Of a stretch of DNA of 64,000 nt, positions 52,864-61,307 are shown one piece after another. Within the stretch, counting starts at the first letter, position 1. Every line of letters begins with the position of its first letter. Location of the stretch: contig NZ_CP065972.1 in the NCBI RefSeq assembly GCF_016127015.1, positions 868,001 to 932,000 of the forward strand, written 5' to 3'. Under the pieces are notes generated by a model, which worked only from the letters and a program-made list of their open reading frames with translations, had not been told where the DNA came from and did not search any database. The stretch comes from Corynebacterium tuberculostearicum. GTDB lineage: Bacteria; Actinomycetota; Actinomycetes; Mycobacteriales; Mycobacteriaceae. The position numbers and the translations under genes are program-made.

Positions 52864-55155
52864 ATGGGCGCGTTCGATTGGTTCTGGAAAGCAATGGGCT
52901 CGCAAAGCGAGCGTAACGATAAGAAATCCAAGGCCATCGTGGGTTCAGCCGATGAAGCGGCTCGGGCATTGGGCCAGCAGGACGACGCAGCTGTAGCCCA
53001 AGCTGCACGCGATGCCGTTGCAGGCGGCGAGATTGCGGATAAGGCGCAGTTCCTCGCGGCCCTGGCAGTAGCGTGCGAGCGCACCCTAGGGATGCATCCC
53101 TTCAATGTGCAGTCCCAAGCCGTACTGCGCCTGCTTACCGGAGACGTCATCCAAATGGCCACCGGCGAAGGCAAGACTTTGGTGGGTGCCATGGCGGCTA
53201 CGGGTTTCGCGTTGACCGGCAAACGCGTCCACGTTGTCACCGTCAATAACTATCTTGCCGCCCGCGACGCCGAATGGATGCGTCCTGTCGTGGAGTTCTT
53301 TGGCTTAAGCGTCGCCTCGGTAACTGAGGGCATGTCACCGGACGAGCGCCGCGTTGCCTACGCGCAGGATATTATCTACGCACCGGTCAACGAACTGGGC
53401 TTTGATCTGCTCCGTGATAACCAAATTACCGACCGCTCCCACACGGTGCAGGCCGCCGGCGACGTTGCCCTCGTAGACGAGGCCGACTCTGTCCTAGTGG
53501 ATGAGGCCCTTGTGCCCCTAGTGCTGGCCGGTAATCGGCCGGGTGAAGCCCCCACCGGGCATATCACCAATGTGGTTTCCCGCCTGCGCGAGAAGCTGGA
53601 CTACTCCATCTCTGAGGACGGCCGCACCGTTCAGCTGACCGAGACTGGTGCACGCCGCGTGGAGCAGGAATTGGGCATTGATTCGCTCTATTCGGAGGAG
53701 AATATCGGCACCATCTTGGTGAAGGTCAACCTCGCCCTGCATGCCAAGGCCCTGCTTATCCGGGACATCCACTACATCGTGGTCGATGGCAAGCTGCAGC
53801 TTATCGACGCCTCCCGGGGCCGCGTTGCCGACCTACAACGCTGGCCTGATGGGCTCCAAGCGGCAGTAGAAGCCAAGGAAGGCCTAGAGGTTTCCGAAGG
53901 CGGGCGCATCCTCGACACCATCACGCTGCAAGAACTTATGCGGCGTTACCCACTCGTGTGCGGCATGACTGGTACCGCGGTGGAGGCGACCGATCAGCTG
54001 CGGCAATTCTATGGTCTTCATGTATCCGTGATCGACCGCAATAAGCCGCTGCAGCGCTTTGACGAGCAAGACCGCATTTTCGAGACAGTCGATGATAAAT
54101 CCGCCGCCATCGTGGAGGAAATAGCCACCATTCACGCCACGGGGCAACCCATCCTTGTGGGCACGCAGGATGTAGCCGAGTCGGAAGATCTGGCGGATGC
54201 TCTCCGCGAGCGGGGCATTGAAGTCAATGTACTCAACGCCAAAAATGATGAGCAGGAGGCACAGATCGTCGCCGAGGCCGGCGATATTGGACGCGTTACC
54301 GTCTCTACGCAGATGGCCGGGCGCGGCACCGATATTAAGCTGGGCGGTGCAAACGAAGCTGACCACGATGCGGTAGCGGAATTGGGTGGCTTGGCGGTTA
54401 TCGGTACCTCCCGCCACCGCACCGCCCGCTTGGATAACCAGTTGCGCGGCCGTGCAGGCCGGCAGGGCGATCCGGGCCTGTCCCTATTCTTCGTCTCCCT
54501 CGAAGACGATGTGGTCCAGCAAGGCGGCGACGGCGAGACTGTGCGTGCCCAACCAGCAGAAGACGGGCGCATTGAATCCAAGCGAGTTAGCGATTTCGTG
54601 GCACACTGCCAGCGGGTGACCGAGGGCCAACTACTCGAAATTCATGCCCAGACCTGGAAGTATAACCAGCTTCTAGCTGATCAGCGCATTATTATTGATG
54701 AGCGCCGAACCAAGCTATTGGATACTGATCAAGCGTGGCAGGAACTATCCCAACGTGCTCCGGAGCGTGCAGCAGAGCTAGCAGAGGTTCCAGAGGAAGC
54801 TCGCATCAAGGCCGCGCGCGAAATCATGCTGTATCACTTGGACTTGGCCTGGGCCGACCACCTAGAGCTCATGGACGATGTGCGCGAGTCGATCCATCTG
54901 CGCGCCATCGCCCGAGAGACTCCCATCGACGAGTACCACCGCATTGCGGTGAGGGAGTTTAAGGACTTGGCTCAGAGGGCCGTCGACAAGTCTGTGGAGA
55001 CTTTCCGTACAGTGCTTATCGACGCCGCCGGGGCACACCTCGATGACGCCGGCCTCGCTCGTCCGAGTGCTACATGGACTTACATGGTGTCCGATAACCC
55101 CCTTGCGGGCAAGGGAAATTCCGTGCTGAGCGGCATCGGAAACATTTTCCGGTGA
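52864..55155 (+). CDS. secA2: Accessory preprotein translocase ATPase SecA2
   Basis: 763 residues, shorter than SecA1. Walker A ATGEGKT at 99-105, Walker B VDEAD at 204-208, the second helicase domain TQMAGRGTDIKLGG and RGRAGRQGDPG. It ends without the C-terminal zinc linker of SecA1, as SecA2 does. In actinobacteria SecA2 exports a limited protein set. Good ribosome site (AAGGAGG). Upstream of odhI as in mycobacteria. Confidence 0.92.
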   Translation: MGAFDWFWKAMGSQSERNDKKSKAIVGSADEAARALGQQDDAAVAQAARDAVAGGEIADKAQFLAALAVACERTLGMHPFNVQSQAVLRLLTGDVIQMATGEGKTLVGAMAATGFALTGKRVHVVTVNNYLAARDAEWMRPVVEFFGLSVASVTEGMSPDERRVAYAQDIIYAPVNELGFDLLRDNQITDRSHTVQAAGDVALVDEADSVLVDEALVPLVLAGNRPGEAPTGHITNVVSRLREKLDYSISEDGRTVQLTETGARRVEQELGIDSLYSEENIGTILVKVNLALHAKALLIRDIHYIVVDGKLQLIDASRGRVADLQRWPDGLQAAVEAKEGLEVSEGGRILDTITLQELMRRYPLVCGMTGTAVEATDQLRQFYGLHVSVIDRNKPLQRFDEQDRIFETVDDKSAAIVEEIATIHATGQPILVGTQDVAESEDLADALRERGIEVNVLNAKNDEQEAQIVAEAGDIGRVTVSTQMAGRGTDIKLGGANEADHDAVAELGGLAVIGTSRHRTARLDNQLRGRAGRQGDPGLSLFFVSLEDDVVQQGGDGETVRAQPAEDGRIESKRVSDFVAHCQRVTEGQLLEIHAQTWKYNQLLADQRIIIDERRTKLLDTDQAWQELSQRAPERAAELAEVPEEARIKAAREIMLYHLDLAWADHLELMDDVRESIHLRAIARETPIDEYHRIAVREFKDLAQRAVDKSVETFRTVLIDAAGAHLDDAGLARPSATWTYMVSDNPLAGKGNSVLSGIGNIFR

Positions 55156-55240
55156 AATTATTCCCCACGAAGGGGTCACGGACTCACATGAGTCGCTAGT
55201 ATTGTTATAAGTAACTCGTAACTAATCCTCGGAGGTAACA

Positions 55241-55675
55241 ATGAGCGAGAACACCGGAACCCCGGAACCACAGGTAGAGACCACATCTGTATTCCGCGCA
55301 GACCTGCTCAAGGAGATGGAAAACGGCGCGAATGGCAATGATGCTACCGTTGCCGGCACCGACAATCTGGCGGAAGGTCAGGCCCTCCTCGTGGTAAAGC
55401 GTGGCCCGAACGCAGGTGCCCGCTTCTTGTTGGATCAGGCGACTACTACCGCCGGCCGCCACCCTGAGGCAGACATCTTCCTCGATGACGTTACGGTGTC
55501 CCGCCGCCACGCGGAGTTTCGCAAGAATGATGACGGCAAGTTTGAGGTAGTTGATGTGGGATCCCTGAACGGAACCTACGTTAACCGCGAGCCTCGCAAC
55601 TCCCAGGTGCTCGAGGTAGGAGACGAAATCCAGATTGGCAAGTTCCGCTTGGTTTTCATCGCTAACCAGAGCTAA
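55241..55675 (+). CDS. odhI: OdhI (GarA) FHA-domain regulator of 2-oxoglutarate dehydrogenase
   Basis: 144 residues. N-terminal phospho-site ETTSVFRADLLKEM with T14 and T15, matching the PknG/PknA-type target site of C. glutamicum OdhI; FHA domain about 48-140 with TAGRHPEADIFLDD, TVSRRHAEF and GSLNGTYVN. The unphosphorylated protein inhibits OdhA and steers carbon between the TCA cycle and glutamate. Ribosome site GGAGGT. Its own promoter is likely near TATAAG at about 55206-55211. Confidence 0.93.
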   Translation: MSENTGTPEPQVETTSVFRADLLKEMENGANGNDATVAGTDNLAEGQALLVVKRGPNAGARFLLDQATTTAGRHPEADIFLDDVTVSRRHAEFRKNDDGKFEVVDVGSLNGTYVNREPRNSQVLEVGDEIQIGKFRLVFIANQS

Positions 55676-55683
55676 TTTTTTAC

Positions 55684-55732
55684 GTAGACTAGCCGCGCTT
55701 CCTTACTAGGAGGGGCGGTGTAGTCTACTTAT
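55684..55732 (+). terminator. Hairpin between odhI and ftsR
   Basis: GTAGACTA-CCGC (55684-55696) pairs with GCGG-TAGTCTAC (55715-55728) with two bulged bases. T-rich DNA lies just before it, not after. Terminator or attenuator. Confidence 0.5.
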
Positions 55733-55773
55733 GGCACGATAAGAACTTTCAGTACCCCTAAGAGATAGACACA

Positions 55774-56520
55774 GTGAGCGCAGCAGATTCTTCGGCAGCA
55801 GCAGTACGCCGCACCAGCCCTAAAGCTAAGAAGCCAAAGACCATGTCCATTGGCGTGGTTTTGGAAACGCTGAATCAGCAATTCCCAGACGTCACGGTGT
55901 CTAAGATTCGCTTCCTCGAATCTGAGGGGCTCATCAGTCCACAGCGCACGGCCTCTGGCTATCGCCGCTTCACCCAAGAAGACGTGGACAGACTGCGGTA
56001 TATTCTCACCACTCAGCGCGATAACTATACGCCGCTGAAGGTTATCCGCGAGCAGCTAGAAGCCATGGATTCCGGCCAGGTGACCGCCATTGTTTCTGCG
56101 GGAAATGCAGAAACCCTACTCTCGCCGCAGCAGTTTAGGGCCCCTGTGGTCACGCGCCTGACCGATGTAGAGGTAGCTACCCAAGCTAGTGCCAGCGAAG
56201 ATGATGTAGCTTCCTTGGTTAAATATGGCCTCATCCGCCCAGATGCCGCAGGCTTTTTCAATACCGACGACGTAGCCATTGTCTCTGCCGCCGTGGCGCT
56301 TAAGGCCTTCGGTTTTGGCGCCCGTGAACTTAAGTCCCTGCGCAATAACGCCCGCCGTCAGGCGGATCTGATCTCCCAGGCGGCGGCTCCCGTGGCGCAC
56401 TCAAACTCTGATACCGCGCATCAGAAGGCGGAGGAAATCTCTCAGCAAATGACCGCTCTCGTGGTCTCCTTGCATGCGACGCTGGTGAAGTCGGATCTGC
56501 GCGAGGAATACCACTCCTAA
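55774..56520 (+). CDS. ftsR: MerR-family regulator FtsR
   Basis: 248 residues, GTG start. The HTH with YRRFTQEDVDRLRYI is at about 50-80, preceded by KIRFLESEGLISPQ. In C. glutamicum the orthologue directly after odhI activates ftsZ; the identity here rests on the odhI-ftsR-DUF151-merR order plus the fold. The C-terminal helix region may dimerise. Functional in cell division control by inference. Confidence 0.8.
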   Translation: MSAADSSAAAVRRTSPKAKKPKTMSIGVVLETLNQQFPDVTVSKIRFLESEGLISPQRTASGYRRFTQEDVDRLRYILTTQRDNYTPLKVIREQLEAMDSGQVTAIVSAGNAETLLSPQQFRAPVVTRLTDVEVATQASASEDDVASLVKYGLIRPDAAGFFNTDDVAIVSAAVALKAFGFGARELKSLRNNARRQADLISQAAAPVAHSNSDTAHQKAEEISQQMTALVVSLHATLVKSDLREEYHS

Positions 56521-56530
56521 TACACACGTG

Positions 56531-56548
56531 CTCCCGTCTTTGTGGGAG
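56531..56548 (+). promoter_or_regulatory. Hairpin that covers the ribosome site of the DUF151 gene
   Basis: CTCCC (56531-56535) pairs with GGGAG (56544-56548), which is part of the ribosome site GGGAGAG eight bases before the ATG at 56559. Folding would hide the site, so translation may depend on upstream ribosomes reaching the ftsR stop. It also might act as a weak terminator. Confidence 0.45.
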
Positions 56549-56558
56549 AGTGGTATTT

Positions 56559-57152
56559 ATGAGCGATGTATCCCTAGAGTTTCACGGTATCCACCAAGTC
56601 GGCCCCGAAGACGATGTCTGCGCTTTGCTGCGCTGGCCCGAAGAAGAGCGTTTGATTCCCGTGTGGATTTCTCCCATCGAGGGCATGCAACTGGCCGCAG
56701 TCTTAGACGGACACCAGCCAAACCGTCCCACCTCGCACGATCTTATCTGCGAGGTGCTAGAGGGCACTGGCGGGGTAGAGGCGATTGAAATTGCCAACTA
56801 CCACCAGGGAACCTTCATGGTGGATATTAAGGCTCCGAACGGGGAAGTTTATGACTCTCGGTTAATCGATGCACTCGCGGTATCCGAATATTTCAACGTC
56901 CCTATTTCAGCCGAAGCAGATCTCCTTGCCCAGGTATCTGTTTATGCCAGCGATGCGGATGTGAAAGAGTACTTCGACCTGGAAATTTCCACCCCCGGCG
57001 CAGGCATTAATCTACCGACCAGTGAAAACAGTAAATCCTCGACCTCCGCATCGGGAAATGCGCAGGCAGATGCCGATTTTGAAGCCATGATGAGGTCTTT
57101 GGGCATGGAGGAAAAAGATTTCCTTTCAGGGGATGATGACGAAAAAAGTTAA
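56559..57152 (+). CDS. DUF151 / bifunctional nuclease-family protein
   Basis: 197 residues from the ATG at 56559; a GTG at 56550 is closer to the hairpin and less likely. The fold is shown by RLIPVWISPIEGMQLAAVL and RPTSHDLICEVLEG. Homologues in plants and mycobacteria are called bifunctional nuclease or Rv1829-like; catalytic residues are not established here. The C-terminal tail (about 150-197) is low complexity and acidic (DDDEKS end). Confidence 0.82.
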   Translation: MSDVSLEFHGIHQVGPEDDVCALLRWPEEERLIPVWISPIEGMQLAAVLDGHQPNRPTSHDLICEVLEGTGGVEAIEIANYHQGTFMVDIKAPNGEVYDSRLIDALAVSEYFNVPISAEADLLAQVSVYASDADVKEYFDLEISTPGAGINLPTSENSKSSTSASGNAQADADFEAMMRSLGMEEKDFLSGDDDEKS

Positions 57153-57176
57153 TGACACGCGTGTGACTAATGGTGA

Positions 57177-57288
57177 CAATGGGGTTTGAGAAGTCTAAAG
57201 TTGTACTTGACAGTTGAGCAAGCAGCGCTTGACGGGCGTATGCGCTTGGCTTTTAATTGATCTTTAGAACTTCCAACAAACCCCATTG
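57177..57288. repeat. 12-bp inverted repeat around the promoter of the second MerR gene
   Basis: CAATGGGGTTTG (57177-57188) and CAAACCCCATTG (57277-57288) are perfect inverted copies 88 bp apart. Between them is a good promoter: TTGACG at 57229-57234 and TTTAAT at 57252-57257 with a 17-bp spacer. The right copy ends on the ribosome site. Two operator half-sites for looping or autoregulation are possible. Confidence 0.6.
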
Positions 57289-57298
57289 GAGTAATTAC

Positions 57299-57862
57299 GT
57301 GAGCATTAACGAGGACTCCCAGTCCGGATCCACCTATGTGCAGGAGTCGCTTTTTGACGTCGGGCCCGACGAAGAAGTGGGCTACCGCGTTCCCATCGCT
57401 TGCCAGGTAGCGGGCATCACCTACCGCCAGCTGGACTATTGGGCTCGCACCAACCTGGTCAACCCTTCGATCCGTACAGCGCGCGGCTCGGGTTCCCAGC
57501 GCCTGTACTCCTTCAAGGATGTACTGGTACTCAAGATCGTTAAGCGCCTGCTGGACACAGGCATCTCCCTGCAGAATATCCGTTTGGCAGTTGAGTCCCT
57601 TCGGGATCGTGGTGTCAATGACTTGGCAAAACTCACCCTCGTATCCGATGGCACTACCGTTTATGAATGCCGTTCCAACGATGAGGTGATTGACTTGCTC
57701 GCTGGCGGTCAAGGCGTCTTCGGCATTGCGGTTCCGGGCATCTTGAAGGAACTATCCGGCACCATTTCTTCCTTCCCTTCGGAGCGCATCGAAGACTTCG
57801 CCGAAGACAATGTAGTCGGCCTCGACGAGTTGGCTGCTCGTCGCAAGCGCAAGAGCTCCTAA
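57299..57862 (+). CDS. MerR-family regulator (Rv1830-like)
   Basis: 187 residues from the GTG at 57299; the frame is open to 57257 but family proteins begin near SINEDSQSG and GGAG precedes this GTG. HTH region VAGITYRQLDYWARTNLV, then SGSQRLYSFKDVLVLKIVK. It is the second MerR gene of the conserved odhI-ftsR-DUF151-merR block. The ligand and targets are not known from sequence. It ends at a strong terminator. Confidence 0.8.
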   Translation: MSINEDSQSGSTYVQESLFDVGPDEEVGYRVPIACQVAGITYRQLDYWARTNLVNPSIRTARGSGSQRLYSFKDVLVLKIVKRLLDTGISLQNIRLAVESLRDRGVNDLAKLTLVSDGTTVYECRSNDEVIDLLAGGQGVFGIAVPGILKELSGTISSFPSERIEDFAEDNVVGLDELAARRKRKSS

Positions 57863-57879
57863 CCTCGTCCACACAGAAC

Positions 57880-57921
57880 CCACCCTGCTTCCCAGCTCAC
57901 GGGGAAGAAGGGTGGATTTTT
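57880..57921 (+). terminator. Terminator after the second MerR gene
   Basis: CCACCCTGCTTCCC (57880-57893) and the matching right arm 57902-57915 form a 14-bp stem with one mismatch, then ATTTTTG. Confidence 0.85.
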
Positions 57922-58094
57922 GATCTCTATCGCCATAAGAGCACCATGCAAAATAGTACTTTTCCGCGCTGTGTGGCTCGCAGGATAGTGGTCGAGCTCT
58001 GGCTTAGAGCCCGAGCCGACTCTGAGCTAATGACTGGTGAAGTACCCGTAGGTTCGCAGTGTAGGAGAGCACTAGTTACTATGGGCCGACAATA
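57922..58094. other. Intergenic stretch with no supported feature
   Basis: Short complementary runs (GAGCTC..GAGC, about 57992-58027) but no open frame, tRNA or clear promoter. I see nothing I would name. Confidence 0.4.
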
Positions 58095-58121
58095 AAGATA
58101 CCGAACGAGTCGTCGTTCGGT
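58095..58121 (-). terminator. Terminator of the VWA-like gene (minus strand)
   Basis: ACCGAACGA (58100-58108) and TCGTTCGGT (58113-58121), 9-bp perfect stem with a 4-nt loop. On the minus strand it is followed by ATCTTTATT. Confidence 0.65.
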
Positions 58122-58146
58122 GCCGTGGAAAAGAAAGAGGCGCGTA

Positions 58147-58992
58147 TTAGACTCCTGCGGCCTTAGTAATTGCTTCAGAGACCGTGGCCTTATCGGCTGA
58201 GTCAACGGAGGTGAAGCTATCAGCTGTGGACTTCAGTGCGGCATCGACATTACCTTCACCGACATGGATGACGCTGAGGGAAACGTCCTTGGAGGCGGCG
58301 TCTTCAAGAGCGGACGTGAATTGCGCGTCATCCATGTCTTGCTCGGTGCCAGTAGTTACTACGACTACCCGTGCTTTGTCGCCAGTTCCTGCGGCTTGAT
58401 CGGCGGCATTCGCGACAGCTGCTACAACGGCGCTGCGCGTTTGCGGAACACCGCCGGTTCCAAAGCCACCGAGCGTGCCGGATACAGCGTTGCCATCGCC
58501 AAAGCCTAGGTTTTGGCGGAAACCAACCGCGGCGGTCTCAGAGATAGGAGAGGAGTAGTTCCACAACGAGACTGCCCCGCCGTCCGCGGCTAGGTCAGAA
58601 GCAGTGGTGCTCAAGGCTTCGGACACAGGGCCGTACATCGGCGCCATTGCCGAAGAGGTATCCAAGAGTAGGAGCGTATTTGCCGCCATCGTCACATCGG
58701 GTTTGGGAGCTGCTGCGGAATTCTTCGCTGGAGCGGAGCTCTTCGGGGAAGAAGAGCTCGTGGGCGCGGCGGACGTGGAAGCACTGGAGGCAGCTGTCGT
58801 GCTGGTCTCCGGTGCAGATTCGGTGCTGCTTTCCACTGCGGCGGGTGCGGCGGAGTCTTCGCCGTCGTCGTTGCCCGCGTCGCGCAATAGGAAGACCACC
58901 AAGGCGACTATGGCTAGCAGAGCGATAATAGCCACCGCGATAACCCATCCCGCTACTGCGAAGCTATTTTTCCCGTTTGAATGCCGTGCCAT
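58147..58992 (-). CDS. Membrane-anchored VWA-like protein
   Basis: 281 residues from the ATG at 58992 (GGAGG ten bases upstream). One N-terminal membrane segment (about 10-35), a long Ser/Ala/Thr/Pro-rich linker (about 45-95), then a VWA-like fold starting TLLLLDTSSAM (a MIDAS-like DTSS) and ending TSVDSADKATVSEAIT. Such proteins bind metal and protein partners outside the cell. The partner is unknown. The gene has its own ribosome site and terminator, so it is probably monocistronic. Confidence 0.75.
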   Translation of the reverse strand: MARHSNGKNSFAVAGWVIAVAIIALLAIVALVVFLLRDAGNDDGEDSAAPAAVESSTESAPETSTTAASSASTSAAPTSSSSPKSSAPAKNSAAAPKPDVTMAANTLLLLDTSSAMAPMYGPVSEALSTTASDLAADGGAVSLWNYSSPISETAAVGFRQNLGFGDGNAVSGTLGGFGTGGVPQTRSAVVAAVANAADQAAGTGDKARVVVVTTGTEQDMDDAQFTSALEDAASKDVSLSVIHVGEGNVDAALKSTADSFTSVDSADKATVSEAITKAAGV

Positions 58993-59032
58993 GTGGTATT
59001 TTCCTCCCAAGCAAACTGCCGTTGTTAGTGGC

Positions 59033-59881
59033 TCATTCTAGCGGGGCAAGTGCCTGATCTATCACAGCGACAAGCCGGTCTCGCAGTGGCTTGGCCTTCT
59101 GTGCCAAGGTTCTCTGGCGAGAGACGTACTCGGCCTTGCCCTCGGGGGTTTCGATGGGCACGACGCCAAGTCCCCAATCACGGCAGTCATAAGGAGATGC
59201 CTCCATGTCAAGGATGCGTGCTTCAATCGCCAGATCCAGGCACTCAAGGAAAAGTTTGCCTGGAACTAGTGGTCCCAGCTTCCAGGCCCACTTATATAAA
59301 TCCATGGTGACGTGTACGCAGCCTGCTTGGTCATTGTCGGGTTGATCTTCACGATGCAGGACAGTGAGGTTAAGAGGTCGAGCGGGGGGAGTAAAGAACC
59401 GGAAGGCATCGTAGTGAGAACACTTAATTGAGTGCTCATCGACAACCCGGTTGGTGCCGTCCGCACCGAGCCGCAAGGGCAGCGAATGACGCGGGGAATC
59501 CGTGTGGTAAACCATTGCCCATTCATGCAGACCGAAGCAGTCAAAGTGGGCCGGATTGGTGGCAGAGCGCCGGAGTAGATTGGATATATAGCGAACCGTG
59601 TCACCACGACGCTCTAGAAAGCTGGCGAGGTCAACGGTGATGCCTTCTGGGGTGGCGTGGTAATTCCGCCATTCGGCGTGTGGAGGAGCGCCTTTAAGCG
59701 CTGTTCCAACACCTGGGTGCCAACGCTTTAGGTGAGAAGGTCGCACGGGGTAGTACTCAAAGAGAAAGTCGAAAACAGGGTGGTAGCTGCCAGGATGCCG
59801 GAAGCGCTCCAAGCGGTCGGTGGCTTGCTTTTCGTGTTCATGCTGTTGAGCACTCCATTCCTCAGGGCCCAAGATGCGCAT
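59033..59881 (-). CDS. Conserved actinobacterial protein of unknown function
   Basis: 282 residues. It has the conserved blocks HPVFDFLFEYYPVRPSHL, FGLHEWAMVYH, HYDAFRFFTPPARPLN and HVTMDLYKWAWKLGP. I recall members of this family being labelled 3-methyladenine DNA glycosylase in genome annotations, but I see no glycosylase motif (no HhH-GPD), so the label is not supported by sequence. Conserved His, Asp and Tyr residues suggest an enzyme. Co-directional with the helicase gene upstream (19 bp gap). Confidence 0.75.
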   Translation of the reverse strand: MRILGPEEWSAQQHEHEKQATDRLERFRHPGSYHPVFDFLFEYYPVRPSHLKRWHPGVGTALKGAPPHAEWRNYHATPEGITVDLASFLERRGDTVRYISNLLRRSATNPAHFDCFGLHEWAMVYHTDSPRHSLPLRLGADGTNRVVDEHSIKCSHYDAFRFFTPPARPLNLTVLHREDQPDNDQAGCVHVTMDLYKWAWKLGPLVPGKLFLECLDLAIEARILDMEASPYDCRDWGLGVVPIETPEGKAEYVSRQRTLAQKAKPLRDRLVAVIDQALAPLE

Positions 59882-59900
59882 GGGCGTTTACCTCCTTGAC

Positions 59901-61199
59901 TTAACGGCGTCGGCGGCGGGCGACTTTGCCGTCTGAGCGGCGGCGTTGGGAATTGGATTTCTTGACTGGTTTTGCTGGTTGCTGGGGTGCGGCCTGCCCC
60001 GGTGGCGGAAGCGCAGGGCCATTGGGTTTGCGAGCGCCCGTAACTTCTTTGAGTATTGGAGAGCCTGCAGGATTGTCACGGTGAGAAATATCGTGCTCCG
60101 TAGCTGTGACTCCGGCTTTCTTTATGAGCGCGGCTACTTCCTTGCGTTGTTCATCCATGACCAAAGTGACTACGGTACCCGCAGCGCCGCCGCGTGCCGT
60201 GCGGCCGGCGCGATGAAGATAGGATTTGTGCTCTGCGGGTGGATCGACGTGAACGACGAGAGAAACGTCCGCAATATCGATTCCGCGGGCGGCAATATCG
60301 GTGGCGACCACAACTGGAATGCTGCCATCGGCGAAGCCTTCGATCGCGCGGGTACGCGCGCCTTGGCCTTTATCGCCATGCAATGGATAAGCGTTGATGC
60401 CGGAGCGACGCAATTTCTTGACCTGCCTGTCCACGCCGTGCTTGGTGCGCATGAACATGATGGTTTTGCCTTGGCGGGCAGCAATGCGCAGCACCACCTC
60501 GTTGCGGGTGGGCCGCTCGCCGACGAAAAAGAGGTGATGGGACATGGAATCCACTGCAGCTTGCACCGGGGCAGTGGAGTGGACCACCGGATCGTGGAGG
60601 AATTGCTCCACCAGTTTGTTGACGTCGCCGTCAAGCGTCGCCGAGAACAGCAAGCGCTGGCCTTGAGCCGGAGTCAGGCGCAGAAGCTTGCGTACCTGGG
60701 GCAAAAAGCCCATATCGGCCATCTGGTCAGCTTCATCCAGTGCAGTAATCTGGACCGCATCCAAATGCAGCCTGCCCTGGTCAATTAGATCCTGGGCACG
60801 GCCAGGGGTAGCGACAAGAACATCAACGGGGCGGGCGAGAGAGCGTATATGGTGATTAATATTTACCCCACCCACGACAGCAAGCACTCTTAAGCCCAGC
60901 GTTGCCGCAGGTTCATCAAGGCGCTGATGAATCTGAGTAGCCAACTCGCGCGTCGGGGCGAGGATAAGCGCCCGGGGATGAGCAGGCTTGGAAGCACCGA
61001 TTCCGGCAAGGCGGGCGAGCATGGGCAAGCCAAAAGTATAGGTCTTGCCCGACCCGGTAGGGCCGCGGCCGAGTACGTCTTTGCCTGCAAGGGCGTCGGG
61101 AATCGCGGCTTTTTGAATAGGAAACGGTTCGGTAATGCCTTCGTTGTGCAGAACGTGTACCAGGCGCTGGGGAAGGCCGAGATCGGCAAAGGTAGTCAT
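59901..61199 (-). CDS. DEAD-box RNA helicase (RhlE-like)
   Basis: 432 residues. Q motif FPIQKAAIP, motif I GPTGSGKT at 46-53, motif II LDEADQMADMG (DEAD), SAT motif SATLDGDVNKL, motif VI HRAGRTARGG. The C-terminal tail is basic and Pro/Gln-rich (about 400-432, ends KVARRRRR). RNA unwinding, possibly in ribosome assembly or decay. Precedes the conserved unknown gene in the same direction. Confidence 0.9.
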   Translation of the reverse strand: MTTFADLGLPQRLVHVLHNEGITEPFPIQKAAIPDALAGKDVLGRGPTGSGKTYTFGLPMLARLAGIGASKPAHPRALILAPTRELATQIHQRLDEPAATLGLRVLAVVGGVNINHHIRSLARPVDVLVATPGRAQDLIDQGRLHLDAVQITALDEADQMADMGFLPQVRKLLRLTPAQGQRLLFSATLDGDVNKLVEQFLHDPVVHSTAPVQAAVDSMSHHLFFVGERPTRNEVVLRIAARQGKTIMFMRTKHGVDRQVKKLRRSGINAYPLHGDKGQGARTRAIEGFADGSIPVVVATDIAARGIDIADVSLVVHVDPPAEHKSYLHRAGRTARGGAAGTVVTLVMDEQRKEVAALIKKAGVTATEHDISHRDNPAGSPILKEVTGARKPNGPALPPPGQAAPQQPAKPVKKSNSQRRRSDGKVARRRRR

Positions 61200-61261
61200 C
61201 GCTTTTCTATCCTATCGGCAGCGTGGCGGATCGCCGCATTCCACGAGAAAGACCTGCTTGG

Positions 61262-61289
61262 AAAAGGCGAAAGGGCCCCGAAGGGCCCC
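61262..61289 (-). terminator. Terminator of gnd (minus strand)
   Basis: GGGCCC-CGAA-GGGCCC at 61273-61288, read on the minus strand as a stem with a TTCG tetraloop, then TTTCGCCTTTTC. Confidence 0.75.
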
Positions 61290-61307
61290 AATTACGTCAC
61301 TGCGAAT

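Noticed and set aside
57922..58094. Possible tRNA or small RNA from short complementary runs
   Set aside because: No cloverleaf, no GGTTCRA loop with matching arms, no promoter-terminator pair on the plus strand.
59946..60788. A 280-codon plus-strand frame opposite the DEAD-box helicase
   Set aside because: Shadow frame; the helicase motifs on the minus strand are all intact.
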